From positions 99,267,461 through 99,331,460 of the forward strand of contig CM044307.1 of assembly GCA_024291935.2 (NCBI GenBank): a stretch of 64,000 nt of DNA, in the 5' to 3' direction. The number at the start of each line of letters is the position of its first letter. The stretch's first letter is position 1. The notes below the pieces were generated by a model that saw nothing but the letters and a program-made list of their open reading frames with translations, ran no database searches and was not told the DNA's origin. Source of the DNA: Okapia johnstoni (Eukaryota > Chordata > Mammalia > Artiodactyla > Giraffidae). Positions 1 through 11,745 of this stretch are shown here, in pieces. The translations under genes and the position numbers were made by a program.

Positions 1-1591
1 CTGTTTTGAGTCAAAGGATTCTCTCAATATACTATTAAATCTTGCTTCTGAGGAAGATTCTTTTTTCTGTTTGGTGGCCCTAATCCTAATTTTACCCTCA
101 GCTGAACCTCCTGACGATGATCCATTCTGTAATCCCACAGCAAAATCTCATGGGTTAATTATTGTTCTTTAAAAAAAAAAATGATCGTTTAGATCTTCTT
201 AAGAAGCTTTACCTCTTAGAATCTTGGTTTTCTAGATGGACATAAAATTATGCCACTCCTTTTCCATTTCTTAGTAGATCTATTTGCCTTTCTAACACTG
301 TATTCCCCTTGTACAAAATCTACCAAGTCTACAAACTGATTTTGCTTTTTCTCTTAAAATTTAACATTCACAGTACTTGAACCATTCTTAGCTATACATA
401 TTTGCATTTGAGGTTCTCAGTGCATTTGGAGTTATACTGCCTGGTACCAGGTTCAGTTGTTTTCTCGGATTTGACTCACTGGTACCACCCACGATGTTTT
501 CCTTCTTTCAATGTTATAGCTACTGTTTTCCATAGTAAATTGATTTACATACTTATCTCCATGTTTTTCTCCTCCCTCACACATTAAGTTTCAATTTCTC
601 TTGATTAGTTTATCTAGCCTTGAGGCAAACACATTCTCCAAAGAGAAAAGTGTTTAAGCTTGACAACGCTTAGAGAATAAGATGGAAATAAGGAAGGCAT
701 TCTTGACAAAATGATTGGTGCCGAGGTAGAAACATAATATCTGACTAGGGCTCATTACATGGGAAATTATGGGATTTCTGAAAGAAAGCAATAAAAGTTT
801 GGGTAGAAATGGTTGGAATAGGGTACAAAAGTAGCCTTGAATTTCAAGTTGATAAGTTTAGTTTATCCTATAGATTTTTAAATTTCATCTGAATTTGTTG
901 AGCAGTGGTGCTCAAAATAACATTTAAAAAAAGATTTTAAAAGATTTTTAATCTTTAAAAAGATTACTCTGGAAATTACATGAAGAAGAAGATGGGAAAT
1001 AGACATCAAATACATAGATTTGCATAACAATCTGGACTACAATTCTAGAGAAAATAGGAAGTGAGAAATACGAGAGATACTGGAAAATGGATGGGAAGGA
1101 AGTGAGACAAATGTGAAAGAAGAGACTTTGGTAAGACTTTTTTAGCTTCTTTGAGAAAAACAATAAGGCTGATACACATAGGAAATCACATTGGGAAAGT
1201 AGTTCAGAATAAAGAATATATTTTTGTTACATGTGGGGAACTAGAAGCACTTTCAAGTAGTTTTGGATGAGAAGTCTGTTAAATGATGCTTTATACTGGA
1301 TAGAGGTTGAAAGATACAATCAGCATCCTCCTTGATAAGGAGCACAAATGTGTGATAGTTTAAGAGGAATGCTATATCATGACTTTCTGTTGTTTAAATG
1401 ATAGTAACCTAACTTGAACTAGTATGAGCAATCAAGATTTATTGGAAGTGGGCTAGGGTGGCTCACACAATGAAGGAACAGCTTTGCTACGGAGCAAGGA
1501 CTCACTGCCTGACCACCTAGAAGCCAATACAGTGGCACTGGCTTTTGAAAAAAGAAAGGGCTTTAATGCAAGGTCAGCTGTCAAGGAGACA
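1..1591. other. Unrecognised AT-rich DNA
   Basis: I see no gene, RNA gene or repeat family here. Open frames are short (71 codons or fewer) and their translations resemble nothing known to me. The stretch from about 1430 may belong to an old diverged repeat, but I could not name it. Confidence 0.5.
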
Positions 1592-1692
1592 AAGTGTGAA
1601 ACTGTAAGTCACTCAGTCATGCCTGACTCTTTGCAACCCCATGGCCTATACAGTCTATGGAATTCTCTAGGCCAGAATACTGGAGTGCAAGA
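1592..1692 (-). mobile_element. Bov-A SINE fragment
   Basis: The text matches the reverse complement of the Bov-A unit, with the landmarks 'cactcagtcatgcctgac', 'gcaaccccatgg' and 'aatactggagtg'. Only about 100 bases of one monomer remain, with no tRNA-like head and no clear target-site duplication. Confidence 0.75.
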
Positions 1693-2037
1693 GGCATGGC
1701 CCAAATCTGTTCTCCTACCTGGTGTCGGTCAAACTTTTATGAGTCGGGGAAAGAGTATTACTATGCTGAAGTGCCTGTGGGCAGGTTTTGATTGGAGGGC
1801 TCTGGAACTTGGCCCTTTATGGTAAGGTATGGTTAAGAGCCTTCTGGGCTGCATCTTCTTGGACATTAGACCCTTCACTTCAGAAAGGATCTGACATTCA
1901 GTTCCAGTGGTACCCTGGTCTTTTGATTCCGTGAAGGAGAAACCTTGGTTCTGGGTGTTATTTGAGGTCAAAATGTTCTCTTCTGCCCATGCTTCAGCTC
2001 TATGACTTGCAACTGTGCTCTGTTGTCTGAAAAAGAA
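1693..2037. other. Unrecognised spacer between two SINE pieces
   Basis: No family recognised. Overlapping short frames on both strands (up to 140 codons on the minus strand, running into the Bov-tA at 2038) read through SINE sequence and have no recognisable domain, so I do not call them genes. Confidence 0.4.
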
Positions 2038-2172
2038 GGGCTTCCCAAATGGCGCTTGTGGTAAAGAATCCAGCTGCCAATGCAGATTAGACATAAGAGA
2101 CACGGGTTTGGTCCCTGGGTTGGAAAGATCCCCTGGAGAAGGGCACGGCAACCCACTCCAGTATTCTTGTAG
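2038..2172 (+). mobile_element. Bov-tA SINE, 3' truncated
   Basis: Starts with the tRNA-related head ('gggcttccc'), continues through 'tgccaatgcag', the B-box-like 'ggtttggtccctgg' and 'cccctggagaagggca', and stops at 'cagtattcttgt'. The 3' half of the Bov-A unit is missing. Confidence 0.85.
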
Positions 2173-2567
2173 AAACAGGATAGGGCCAGGTTGGGCTGGT
2201 TCTGTGGTTACAGTTTCAGGACTTGGACAGTTCTAGGCGCCTGAGGAATAAAGCTGGGGCTTGGCCGTGACCAGGACTCTGTCACTCTATCTCTGCATGT
2301 TTATCTCCCTTTGGTCCTGTTTTCTTCTTTGGTAGACAAACTTTTCCCTTGTGGTAAAAATAGTAGTTGATGAACAGCTTTGGAATTACATCTTTAGAGA
2401 ATTTTTCTAAAGAAGAATTGCTAGTTCCATAAAACCTGGGAAAGGCCTCCAATTCCCTTGGTTTGAGCCATCAATCCATTCCTGGGTCACTCAGCGTGCT
2501 CATGGGTGAAGGACACTCTGGTTAAGATCCATCTCTGTGGACAGTGTTGGAGACCAGGGTAGGCCAC
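2173..2567. other. Unrecognised spacer
   Basis: No gene or confident repeat. The wording near 2260-2500 is reminiscent of an old mammalian interspersed repeat, but I cannot assign a family. Confidence 0.35.
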
Positions 2568-3071
2568 TGTAAATATGCCTCAGTGGCATATTGATTATTT
2601 TGAATTAAAGTGACTAAAGAATGACCATCTCATGAGAAACACTGACTCTCCTTTCTGTCTCTCTGAGAACAGGAAATAGATATCTCATGTGAAGGGTGGA
2701 CTCCCTGAATCTGGAGGTAGAAGGAAACCTTATTGCCAAAGACAGGGAATTTGGGGCCAGGAGGTCTATGTAAACAAACCTTGTTACTTCTTTAACTTAC
2801 TACCTGAAACCTACACTGTTTAGAGTCTTCACTAATTGGGCATCTAAAACCTAAATATCTTTGTTCTAGCAATTCCTCACAAATGTACTGTTTCTTTCAA
2901 AAAGCATAAAAACTGCCTACTTGGGCAACTTTTTAAGATCTGTTACTGTGGGACCTCCATGCACATTAGTTAAAATTTGTTTCTTTTTCTCTTATTAATT
3001 TGTCTGGTGTCAGTTTTATTGTTAGTCCAGCCACAAGAACTCAAGAGGGAGAAATGTCCCCTTCCTCAACA
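2568..3071 (+). mobile_element. ERV1-like solo LTR
   Basis: The right part has the layout of a gammaretrovirus-type LTR 3' end: an A-rich 'cataaaaactgcc' box, a T-rich tract, then 'tgtctggtgtcagttttatt' followed by 'ccagcca.aagaa', a typical class I U5 pattern. The proposed ends are TG (2568) and CA (3071). No internal viral coding sequence adjoins it, so it reads as a solo LTR. No clean 4-5 bp target duplication was found, so the exact ends are uncertain. Confidence 0.6.
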
Positions 3072-4274
3072 ACAGGAAGGTAGAATGCATCACTAGAAGT
3101 GATGGAGGGAAATATGTCTGCAGAGAAAAGAAACTACAGTTTTGATTAAGGTGGCTTAAATTGTACCTCCCAATTTTATCATACAGCAGTGAATAAAAGA
3201 GATACACACCTGTATCATTGTGCTGATGTTAATTAATCCTAATGCATGTTACACTAGTTGACTGACAATCTCCTCAGTGATGATTAAAAACATAACCAAA
3301 TAAAAAACTGATGGGCTGATGCTGAAGTTAAAAAAAAAGAACTAAATTAAGTGACTCCATACTGTGTCTTATAGCAAATCTATGTGCGTCTAAAGCAAGT
3401 AAGAGTATCATCAAAGGCATTGTCTTTCTTTGAAATAATTAGGATCAAGCATGATGAGACATCAAAGGAAAGGTTTCAGGATGAGCCAAAGAAAGTCTGC
3501 TTCAGAAACAAACAAAATTCACTTGGTATGTATACCATTAGAGTAGGATGAAGTCAAAAGCATGCAGACAATAATCCATCAACCTGTGACAGGTTGACTC
3601 TGAACAAGTCAGAAAGCCAATGATGTTGTAAGATGGGCTTATCTGTAATAAAAGCCATGAGGCAACTGATGTCTAGAGAAAGCAGAAGTTACGAGGCAGC
3701 CAGGAGCTGAATAGGAAAAAAAGGAGTATGTGAAGAGAGAGAAAAACAAATGGAGTTATCATTATGTCAGGGCAGAAGATATTTGAGTTAATTGAGGTGA
3801 CACTGGAGCTGTTTGTAAAATCAGCATCTCACTTCTCTATGAAATTTGACTGTGTGGCATCTGTTAGTTCTTTCTTTCCTATGGAGTTCCTTACGATAGA
3901 CATCTACTCACTAAAACCATCTCTTGGTATCTCTGTTCTTTCAAACCTTTAAGAATCCTAGTCTTACATATCATTTTTCAGGCAAATCTTTTGTTTAAAG
4001 ACAATAGGTTCCTAATAAAAATCTGTGAACTTTTCAGTGCTGTATCCTTGATTAATATGTATATATGCAAATATGTGTTTGCATATTGTTGAGATTCAAG
4101 CAACAAGTGCAGGTTGAATTAAGTTGAATTCATTTTCCAAATGATTTCTATGGTTTAACAAGAACACGCTAAAAAATATGATTTTGAGATATTTAAATAT
4201 ATAATATGATTTTAGAACTTTTGGTTAAATAGATTTGGTATTCAATTGGGAAAGAGTTCTTCTATGTCCTCAAG
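3072..4274. other. Unrecognised AT-rich DNA
   Basis: No gene or repeat recognised. The only open frames are about 60 codons long and have no recognisable features. Confidence 0.45.
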
Positions 4275-4400
4275 CAGGTTTTCTAAACTTGAATTTCAGC
4301 TTTTAAGTGGAGATAATAATAGTGCCTCACTTCAGGCTGTTTTGAAGAGTTAAGTAGACAATATGTTTTCTGAGGAATTATCATCATTATTAGTGCCCAA
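4275..4400 (+). mobile_element. MIR SINE fragment
   Basis: Contains the MIR core-to-tail order: 'ggagataataatagtgcctc', then an 'aggctgttttgaagagttaa' block like the MIR motif for GTTGTGAGGATTAAATGAG. Both ends are eroded. Confidence 0.55.
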
Positions 4401-5278
4401 GAATTTTAGCTGTTAATTATCATTTGATTGCTATTACCTCACATTAAATTATTGATCTGAAATTAATAAAATGAAACTTTGCAAATACTGATGTCTTATT
4501 GTATCTTTGAATAGGTTATTCAGATAATTGTTTTTTTATGCTAAAATACTTATATGACAGACTGGCTGGTCAGAAAGAAAGCATGAGAAAAGAATGGTTT
4601 TCCTTCAGGTCCCTTGATTGTTCCAAACATACAGACATATAGTAATGATCTTTACATTATTTATTCCATTTAGTGGTAAACAAATTAAGTAAAATATATT
4701 TTCTTCGAATGTGTGGGGTTTGGGAAGCCTGAGAAGTGGTACTATCAATTTCCTACCTGGAGATTTGAACTGACATATAAAGCAAAAGAATAAAGCAATA
4801 TTATTGGTAGTACTGATATTGCAGATGGTGGCTTATATCTGCAGGAAGGTGGGATGTCTAATACAGAGCCACAGAATTATCTAAACCCACCCACAGGCAA
4901 GCCTGGCTCTGGGCCCAGGTTCTCATGCTTAGGGTCAGAGCAAATAAAAGCAAAGCGGCATGTCTTTTCCTGAAAACACGCTGGCTCCGAAGAGGGAGAA
5001 AAGGGGAGTCCCCACTTTTTCACTGCAAAATCACCAATCATTTTAAGTCATCACTTATACCTCGGGAAAAATGAGTAAGGAGACAGAGACGAGGAATGTT
5101 GCCTTACTGGAGTCTCTTCCATGTGAAAGGAAACACCAAGAGAGTGAAAAAGTAGCCACCTACAAGTAAAACACATTTATTTACTCTGTTTAGTACTTTT
5201 TTAAGTACTTTTTTTTCCCTAAATACTCTTATCCTGTATTCTTGACATGAGTAACTGCCAGAAAATATCATAGTATTA
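4401..5278. other. Unrecognised AT-rich DNA
   Basis: Nothing recognisable on either strand. There is no coding frame longer than about 60 codons. Confidence 0.45.
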
Positions 5279-5402
5279 CTGACTCAGTGGACATGAGTTT
5301 GATCAGGCTCCAGGAGATGGTGAAGGACAGGGAAGCCTGGCGTGCTGCAATCCATGGGGTTGCAAAGAATCAGACATGACTGAGCGACTGAACAACAACA
5401 AC
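5279..5402 (+). mobile_element. BovB LINE, extreme 3' end
   Basis: Last ~120 bases of BovB in sense orientation: 'gactcagtggacatgagttt', 'caggagatggtgaaggacag', 'ggggttgcaaagaat', ending in the BovB tail (CAA)n at 5391-5402. It is strongly 5' truncated, as most BovB copies are. Confidence 0.85.
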
Positions 5403-6156
5403 ATTCTGGCTTAGACATGATCTAACTCAAATTTGATGCTGACACAGTCTATTTTCAGCTTCTCAAATATATATTGTGCATGTGTTTTAATGATAAAGGA
5501 GAACATTGACCAGAAGTAAAAATATTCATGTTAAAAATGAAGAGTGAATGCATCCTTTCCTGGGATATGGATGCTAGTATTCTTTAAATAAGAAGACTCC
5601 CTTCCCAGGCATCAAGGCCACTCCGACTTGTTGTGGACGTGCTGATCTGTATTTTTAAAACCTTGAAATGATGTGTTCCTGACTTGTTTGAAGTTATTTG
5701 TTCTAACAAGATATAAAACTGTACTGGAAACCATACTTTCCCTGAGTACTTCTTCAGAGTTACTTAAGAGGTTGTCTTCTGGGATAGCATCCTATTTGGC
5801 TCAAAGAAAACTTTTTTCTATTCCTATTATACGTTGTTTATCAATGATTTCTATAGATGAGGCAATTTGTGGAAAAGCAGATCACCGTTTAGAATAGAAG
5901 AAAAAAAGGGTGATAGTGTTAAGTAGAATTTGGACAGATTACAAAAAATACCACCAAAACATAATAGCCTTAAGACTGCCATTAATGGCAGAGCATGCAA
6001 GGTTAGAGTGGCTGAGACAGGTCAGAGTGCATTCTTGAGTTCTGCTGAGCTCCTGCATGATCAGGATCAGGGAAAACTTAAATCTAGATCCTGTGGAGTA
6101 AAGTACAGATGCATGAGTTGGAGAGAGAGTCTTAGTTCCGAATTTTCCTCCTTAGG
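5403..6156. other. Unrecognised DNA
   Basis: No repeat or gene recognised. Two short plus-strand frames (5673-5897 and 5930-6172) look like chance frames; the second runs into a SINE. Confidence 0.4.
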
Positions 6157-6319
6157 CTGCTGCTGCTGCTAAGTCGCTTCAGTCGTGTCCGACTCTGTGC
6201 GACCCCATATACGGCAGCCCACCAGGCTCCACCGTCCCTGGGATTCTCCAGGCAAGAATACTGGAGTGCGTTGCCGTTTCCTTCTCCAGTTCATGAAAGG
6301 GAAAAGTGAAAGTGAAGTA
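6157..6319 (-). mobile_element. Bov-A2 SINE, partial
   Basis: Reverse complement of Bov-A2. It begins with the element's 3' (CTG)n-type tail read as 'ctgctgctgctgctaagtcg', then one Bov-A monomer ('gtccgactctgtgcgacccc', 'aatactggagtgcgttgcc'), and stops at the inter-monomer linker 'gaaaagtgaaagtgaag'. The second monomer is absent. Confidence 0.85.
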
Positions 6320-8484
6320 AATTCATTTAAATGTGACTAATTTTAGAGCAACACTGTCTTACCCAAAGTTGCCAAAATATCCTTTCCTCTAAAGCCAAGA
6401 CTTCACCAGGGGCTGGGTGCTAACAGATGTGGGTAATGATTCACACTAGGAACATGTGATGGTGTAGAAATGTATGAGAGAATCATTGATTCTTGGTTGA
6501 GTGGTAATATTTCAGTATGATGTGCTGTTCACGCAATGGCAAGTGGCTAACAACTTACCAACAAATTTCTTCTTCTTTGATTATGTTATTTTTAGATTTA
6601 GAAAAGCTTGGTGCTTCTTTCACCTAGCAAGTGCTGCCTTTTTCTATTTTTATTTATTTTTTTATTACTTGTGAAAATGTGTTTAGATGGTGAGATCTCA
6701 GCTAAAGAAGGCCTGCCTCTGATAGAAGAGCCTCTGTGATGTGGAGTTTCCACCTTAGACATTGTGGGAAATTGTTAATAGATGAGCCAGTATACTGGTC
6801 GTTAATACTATAAATTTCTCCCAGCTGTGATAGCTTAAGCTTTATTTCTCTTCCAGTGGATCCAAATAGAAATGTCAAATTCATGGAGAGCTAAAATTGA
6901 AAAGTTCTAAAGGGTGGAATATAAGAATTAAAGCCTAAATTAAAGTCCTGCAAGAAATAAGAGGATATAGTGTTGCATGTGGTGAATTTTTTATTTTATT
7001 TTTTTCAATGAGAATGAAATTGTTAGGTAATTTGCTGTATTCTAACAATGATATTGCTTCCCAAGAAATTGTCTGGTTCTTATTACAGAGGGAAACATGG
7101 TTGCCCTAGAAAAGAAACATTATTAGAAAACATTAAATCTTTAGGGGAATTAGAAGAAAAGTTTTGAAAGTCACTTCTTTAAAAAAAAAGACAATGTGAT
7201 TTCACTTGGCTTTTTCTTTGCTGCTGAATCCACATTTCTAGTTTTTTGGGGTGACTCATGGTTTATTTTAGAAATGTGCTGTTTAGACATAGATGAGATG
7301 CAGGGAACTTTCTTAGCAGAGCTGTTTTTAACAGCTGCATTGATGTTGAGAATTATTATGAGTTTTCCTCAATAATTAATTTTGATGATGTTATACGTTT
7401 CTTTCTTTTTTTTCTCCAAATCCAATGAGCCTTCCATAATGTGTTAAAGTATGGTAAAGGGGCTCTTCCATAAACCTAATGAGAGTCTGGGGAATTATTT
7501 GTTATGTATCATTTCCGGTTTATGTGGAAGGATATTAGATATTAATTTCCTATTGACAATTATTTAGTCATGGAATACTTACTATTATTTCACTTTCTTC
7601 AGAATTTAAAGTTCCTACCTTCTAAAAATGTCAGTCTTTAACACCCAAAGTTGTATTGAAATAAATGGGGACAGTTGGTTAAATAGTAATACACAAAACT
7701 TGCCTTTTTTTATATATAAAGTATTCTACTTGATATAACTTTTCATTAATGTTGCTTGAGAAGATATTTAGCACACAGTCCTCTATTCTTTAAAGTTGGG
7801 AGGGTCTTTTATTTGGAAAATAAAGTAATAATAATAAAAACATAACTGTGCCACACTGCAGGGCTATCCAGGCTGTCAGGTGACGCAGTTCTTATACAGA
7901 AAATACTAATTGAGACTCTTGTCTTATTTTGTGGATCTTACAAGAGTACTGACTTAATAAACCCCAAAGGAAAACTGAAATAGGTGGATAGGTTATCAAC
8001 TTCTACCTGGCGTATATTCCTTCCTTCTTTCATCAAGACTCCATTAAGTTGTTTTATCTTTTTAAGATAGAAGAGTCAGAGATCAGGATACTACTACAAC
8101 ATTATTATTAACAAACTGAATTGGAAAATGTATTTCAGATTTGTAACTCCAATCAGGCTTCCTAATATTCTTCCTTCAGAATAAAATCCATACACTCAGA
8201 AATACAGTCATCTCCCCTTGACAGATGCAGCACCTGCTTTCCAAAAGAAAAGAAAGCCTGCATCTTGAAGCAAAACTGTTGGCAGGAAATACAGGAGCAG
8301 GGATTTACAGGCTCGGGTTCTTCCTCTATTTAACCACTTAGATGAGTCACCTCTCCTTGAGAAGGAAGGGAGGCCCCCATGATCCTCCCCTTTTTTCTCC
8401 CCAGGTTGTGCACTCTCCTGCCTTTGCAGAAAATGTGTGAGACAGAGAACTGAATCCAGCACCCCCGTGTCTGCCCTCTCCACT
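6320..8484. other. Long stretch without recognised features
   Basis: About 2.2 kb of AT-rich DNA with no recognisable SINE, LINE or LTR and no gene. Old unrecognised repeats may be present. Confidence 0.4.
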
Positions 8485-8775
8485 AGTATTCATTCTGGGC
8501 AGGCAGTTTGCCAAGAGCTTAGAGATAGCACAGCTAAAAAATCCACATTCCTTGGCCCTCGAACAATCTCATGTAGATGGGAAACTGATACCTAAAGTGC
8601 TAAGTGTCAGAGACATAAACTCTTCTTCCTTCTGGCCCAGATATTGGAGGAACATCAAGGTAAGGAGAGCTTGAAGCTGGGCTTTGGAAGATAAGTAGGA
8701 TTTCGTCAGAAAGAGAAGGATGAAAAGGCATTAAAAAAATAAGAGGGAACATAAGGTGATTAAAAATCAGAATAA
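8485..8775 (-). mobile_element. L2 LINE 3' fragment
   Basis: Reverse complement of the L2 3' region: 'ggcaggcagtttgccaagag', 'cctaaagtgctaagtgtcag', then 'gaagctgggctttggaagat' followed by 'aagtaggattt', the antisense of the L2 phrase about CCTACTCATCCTTCAAGGCCCAGC. It is old and diverged, with many small gaps. Confidence 0.55.
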
Positions 8776-8779
8776 TTGT

Positions 8780-9190
8780 TGGACTAGGGAAAAAAAAGAT
8801 GGATGCAAGGCATTCTGAAGGAAAAATAAATTCCCAAAAGACTCAGGAAGAAATGTTAACCTTTCCCCTAGCTGCCTAAAGAAATGTAGATAGAAGACCT
8901 GCTCCAGGAAGGGAGCCATTAACGTAGATAATTACAGTAGGAGTTAGGTGTATAAACAGGAGGAACCTAGCAAGGTCTATTAAAAAACTCCTCTCTATGT
9001 CCCATTGTCTCTGCTTGGCCCAGCAAACAAACATTTGGTTACCAAACATTTGCTTTTCCATCTCCATGTCAATTGCCTTCCTCCCCTTTGAAGTCCCAAA
9101 CCACTACTCCTAAGATCCTGTTTTTTGTTTAATTCTTAGGCCAGCCAGGGGAACCTATCAATAGAAGGGTAGAGGAAAATTTCTTCCTTC
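8780..9190 (+). mobile_element. ERV1-like LTR
   Basis: The 3' part shows the class I U5 pattern 'tttaattcttaggccagcca' followed by 'gggtagaggaaaatttcttc'. The 5' part contains 'ctctctatgtcccattgtct' and 'gaagtcccaaaccactac'. The same kind of LTR occurs in opposite orientation at 25372-26100. It sits between two oppositely oriented L2 pieces. Confidence 0.5.
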
Positions 9191-9745
9191 CTGGCCCTTT
9201 CTGCATGGACTACTTCAATTTTCACATGACTAGCTCCTATTCACCATTCATTTCACAACTCAAATGACACTTTCTTAGAAAATCTTTTCTAGTGTACCAC
9301 TCTGGGCTTCCCTAGTGTCTCAGATGGCAAAGAATCGGCCTGCAACGCAGGAAACCTAGGTTTGATCCCTGGGTTGGGAAGGTCCCCTGGAAAAGGGAAT
9401 GGCTACCTACTCTCGTATTCTTGCCTGAAAACCCCATGGACAGAGGAGCCCATCGCTCTAGAGTACTTATTCTAAACTACTCAGAAAATTAGTTTCTCTC
9501 CTACTTAAGGCATGGTAATGCAGCAGCATCTTTTATTTCATTCAGAGCACTTACAAAATTATCTCTCTTTTTTATTTTGTCAACTTACATATTTTACGTT
9601 TTCTTCCACTAGATGGAAGTTCTTTGGGGTTGGGCAATATTTCTGACTCTGTATACTAGTTCATTCTCGGCAAACAGAAGAATGCCTATCAATTAACATG
9701 TATCAGTAGCTTTTGGATGAGTGAATGAATCAGTGAATATATAAA
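9190..9745 (+). mobile_element. L2 LINE 3' end, split by a Bov-tA
   Basis: Two blocks match the L2 3' end in order. The first, 9190-9300, reads 'ctagctcctattcaccattc', 'caactcaaatgacactttct', 'agaaaatcttttct'. The second, 9470-9745, contains 'agagcacttacaaaattat', 'cactagatggaagttctttg' and the tail 'tgagtgaatgaatcagtgaa'. The Bov-tA at 9304-9456 lies between them, so the SINE is the younger insertion. Confidence 0.6.
9304..9456 (+). mobile_element. Bov-tA SINE, 3' shortened
   Basis: Head 'gggcttccctagtgtctcag', B-box-like 'ggtttgatccctgggttggg' and Bov-A part 'cgtattcttgcctgaaaacc' are clear. It ends after 'ggacagaggagccc'. A loose 10-base target repeat (tctagtgtac/tctagagtac) lies near both ends. 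Confidence 0.9.
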
Positions 9746-9861
9746 TAGGCTATTGCTTTGAATAACTAAGAGGTGTAAATCTTAAACCTTGGCCAATTTT
9801 GGTACCAATTAATCAATCTTTAATATATCTTTATGAAAATAAGAATCCTTATAGTATACAA

Positions 9862-10148
9862 TCAGTCCTGAATATTCATTGGAAGGACTGATGCTGAAAC
9901 CCCAATACTTTGGCCACCTGATGTGAAGAGCTGACTCATTTGAAAAGACCCTGATGCTGGGAAAGATTAAAGGTGGGAGAAAAAGGGGATAACAGAGGAT
10001 GAGATGGTTGGATGGTATCACCGACCCAATGGACATGAGTTTGAATAAACTCCAGGAGTTGGTGATGGACAGGGAGGCCTGGCGTGCCTCAGTTCATGGG
10101 GTTGCAAAGAGTTGGACATGACTGAGCGACTGAACTGAATTGAACTGA
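9862..10148 (+). mobile_element. BovB LINE 3' end (ART2-like)
   Basis: Sense BovB from 'cattggaaggactgatgctg' through 'ccctgatgctgggaaagatt', 'gaggatgagatggttggatg' and 'ggagttggtgatggacaggg' to the tail 'gagcgactgaactgaattga'. The block corresponds to the last ~95 codons of the BovB ORF plus a short 3' end. It is 5' truncated and frameshifted. Confidence 0.9.
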
Positions 10149-11039
10149 TGTATATGGGTGGGTCAATGGCTATCGAGGGGTACCTGGCCAACCCATGAGC
10201 TGCTTTCTTAACCTGATGCCACATATCCAATAAGGAGAATGGTTACTGTAGGGACCACATTCCCTTGATTCACCAGGGCACTCCTGGTATCTTGTGCCCT
10301 GGCTGTGGAGCATTGTCCTCTGAGAAAGCTATCAGAGGATGAATAAAAATAAAGGAAAAACACAACAAACAAACAAAAAACTTATCTGAGCTTTCAAAAA
10401 TTTTGTTCCAGTATTTCATTTCTTGAAACAATTGTGAAAAACTTGGTAATTTTAAATAGAGCTTTTAAGCCTGTGTTACATATCTTTGATCATCCCAACT
10501 TCTACAACAATAGGACCAGATTCATTTGAGGAAAATATTAATTTGAAAAATCTGAATAACCTAGCATTTTTACCTAATTTTACAATAAATATTCATTTTA
10601 AAGCATTCAAATAGTTGCACCGATCCTGAATGGGTCAATTCATAATCTCTATTGATTTTTCATGTTGCTGCTTCCACTGTACTGAGGAGTTAGAGACAAA
10701 AATTGTGACTCTAAAGCTATAGAAGCTATTTGAAGCTATACTTTCATCAGAATACAAAATGCGAGCTTTTTTTTTTTCTGTTTTAACAAAACTCATTTTT
10801 TTAGGAAACATGAATAGCAGTAATTTAAAGATATTTTCTGATGCCCAAAGTAGTTAGATTTTTTTTTTTGTCACTATATCTGAAGACAATTAACTAAAAT
10901 CTATTGGGTAACTAATAATCCTTGTTCTAAATTCTCACAAATAATGTTTATACTCTCTCAAAATGTTGAGCTATCCTGATATGTCATGATGTGGATTCAC
11001 ATCTCAGAAAAATTACTATCTTTACAATAACATAATCTA
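10149..11039. other. Unrecognised AT-rich DNA
   Basis: No gene or confident repeat seen. A short (AAAC)n run occurs near 10365. Confidence 0.4.
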
Positions 11040-11134
11040 TTACATTTGACCCTTGAAAAATGCAGAGGTAGTTCCATGACCCTTCACATAGTAGAAAATC
11101 TTTGAATAATTTATAGTCAGCCACACATAAATAT

Positions 11135-11349
11135 AGGGCTTCCCTGATGGCTCAGTGGTAAAGAACCCACCTGCCAATGCAGGAGATGCAGGTTGGATCC
11201 CTGGGTCAGGAAGATGCGCAGAAGAAGGAAATGGCAACCCACTTCATTATACTTGACTGGGAAATTCCATAGACAGAGGGGGCTGGTGGACTGCAGTCCA
11301 TGGGGTCGCAAAAGAGCTGGACATGACTGAGTGACTAGACAACAACAAT
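11135..11349 (+). mobile_element. Bov-tA SINE with target duplication
   Basis: Full-length tRNA head ('gggcttccctgatggctcag') plus Bov-A unit, ending in a (CAA)-type tail. A perfect 10-base duplication 'acataaatat' flanks it (11125-11134 and 11350-11359), so both ends are well defined. Confidence 0.92.
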
Positions 11350-11428
11350 ACATAAATATGTGGTTTCTCCCTATTCGAAGTTCCATATCCATGAGAGTTT
11401 CAAGCAACCTCAAGTCATGAAGTACTGT

Positions 11429-11645
11429 GAAGTGAAGTGAGTGTTAGTTGCTCAGTCATACCTGACTCTCTGCAACCCCATGGACTGTAGCCCATCAGGC
11501 TCCTCTGTCCACAGAACTCTCCAGGCAAGAATATTGGAGTGAGTTGCCATTCTTTTCTCCAGGGGATCTTTCTGACCCAGGGATCAAACCTGGGTCTCCT
11601 GTATTGTAGGCCAATTATCGACCATGTAAGCCACCAGAAAAGCCC
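11429..11645 (-). mobile_element. Bov-tA SINE, opposite orientation
   Basis: Reverse-complement Bov-tA: 'gaagtgaagtgagtgttag' tail, 'ctctgcaaccccatggactg', 'gacccagggatcaaacctgg', head 'aagccaccagaaaagccc'. An imperfect 14-base target repeat flanks it (11415-11428 and 11646-11659; 12 of 14 match). It lies about 80 bases from the plus-strand SINE, so the two can pair in a transcript. Confidence 0.9.
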
Positions 11646-11745
11646 TCATGAAATTCTGTAGTATTTATTATCAACAAAAATTCCACAGGTAAGTGGATCC
11701 ATGCATTTCAAACCTGTGTTGTTCAAGGGTTAACTGCACTGTGTA

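Larger units (their letters stand above)
11040..11745. mobile_element. MER2/Tigger-like DNA transposon remnant with two nested SINEs
   Basis: The outer ends are inverted copies of each other and match the MER2/Tigger2 terminal repeat: 'tttgacccttgaaaaatgca' on the left, 'tgttcaagggttaactgcac' on the right. After removing the SINEs at 11135-11349 and 11429-11645 the remaining DNA ('gtagtatttattatcaac', 'aagtggatccatgcattt') reads as a short non-autonomous element. No transposase frame remains. Confidence 0.6.

Noticed and set aside
2038..2110. tRNA-like sequences with A- and B-box motifs at the heads of many elements
   Set aside because: They are SINE heads derived from a tRNA and lack a complete cloverleaf, so they are not tRNA genes.
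8208..8483. A 91-codon minus-strand frame in a slightly GC-richer patch
   Set aside because: No recognisable domain, and the flanking DNA is old repeat. I could not support a gene.
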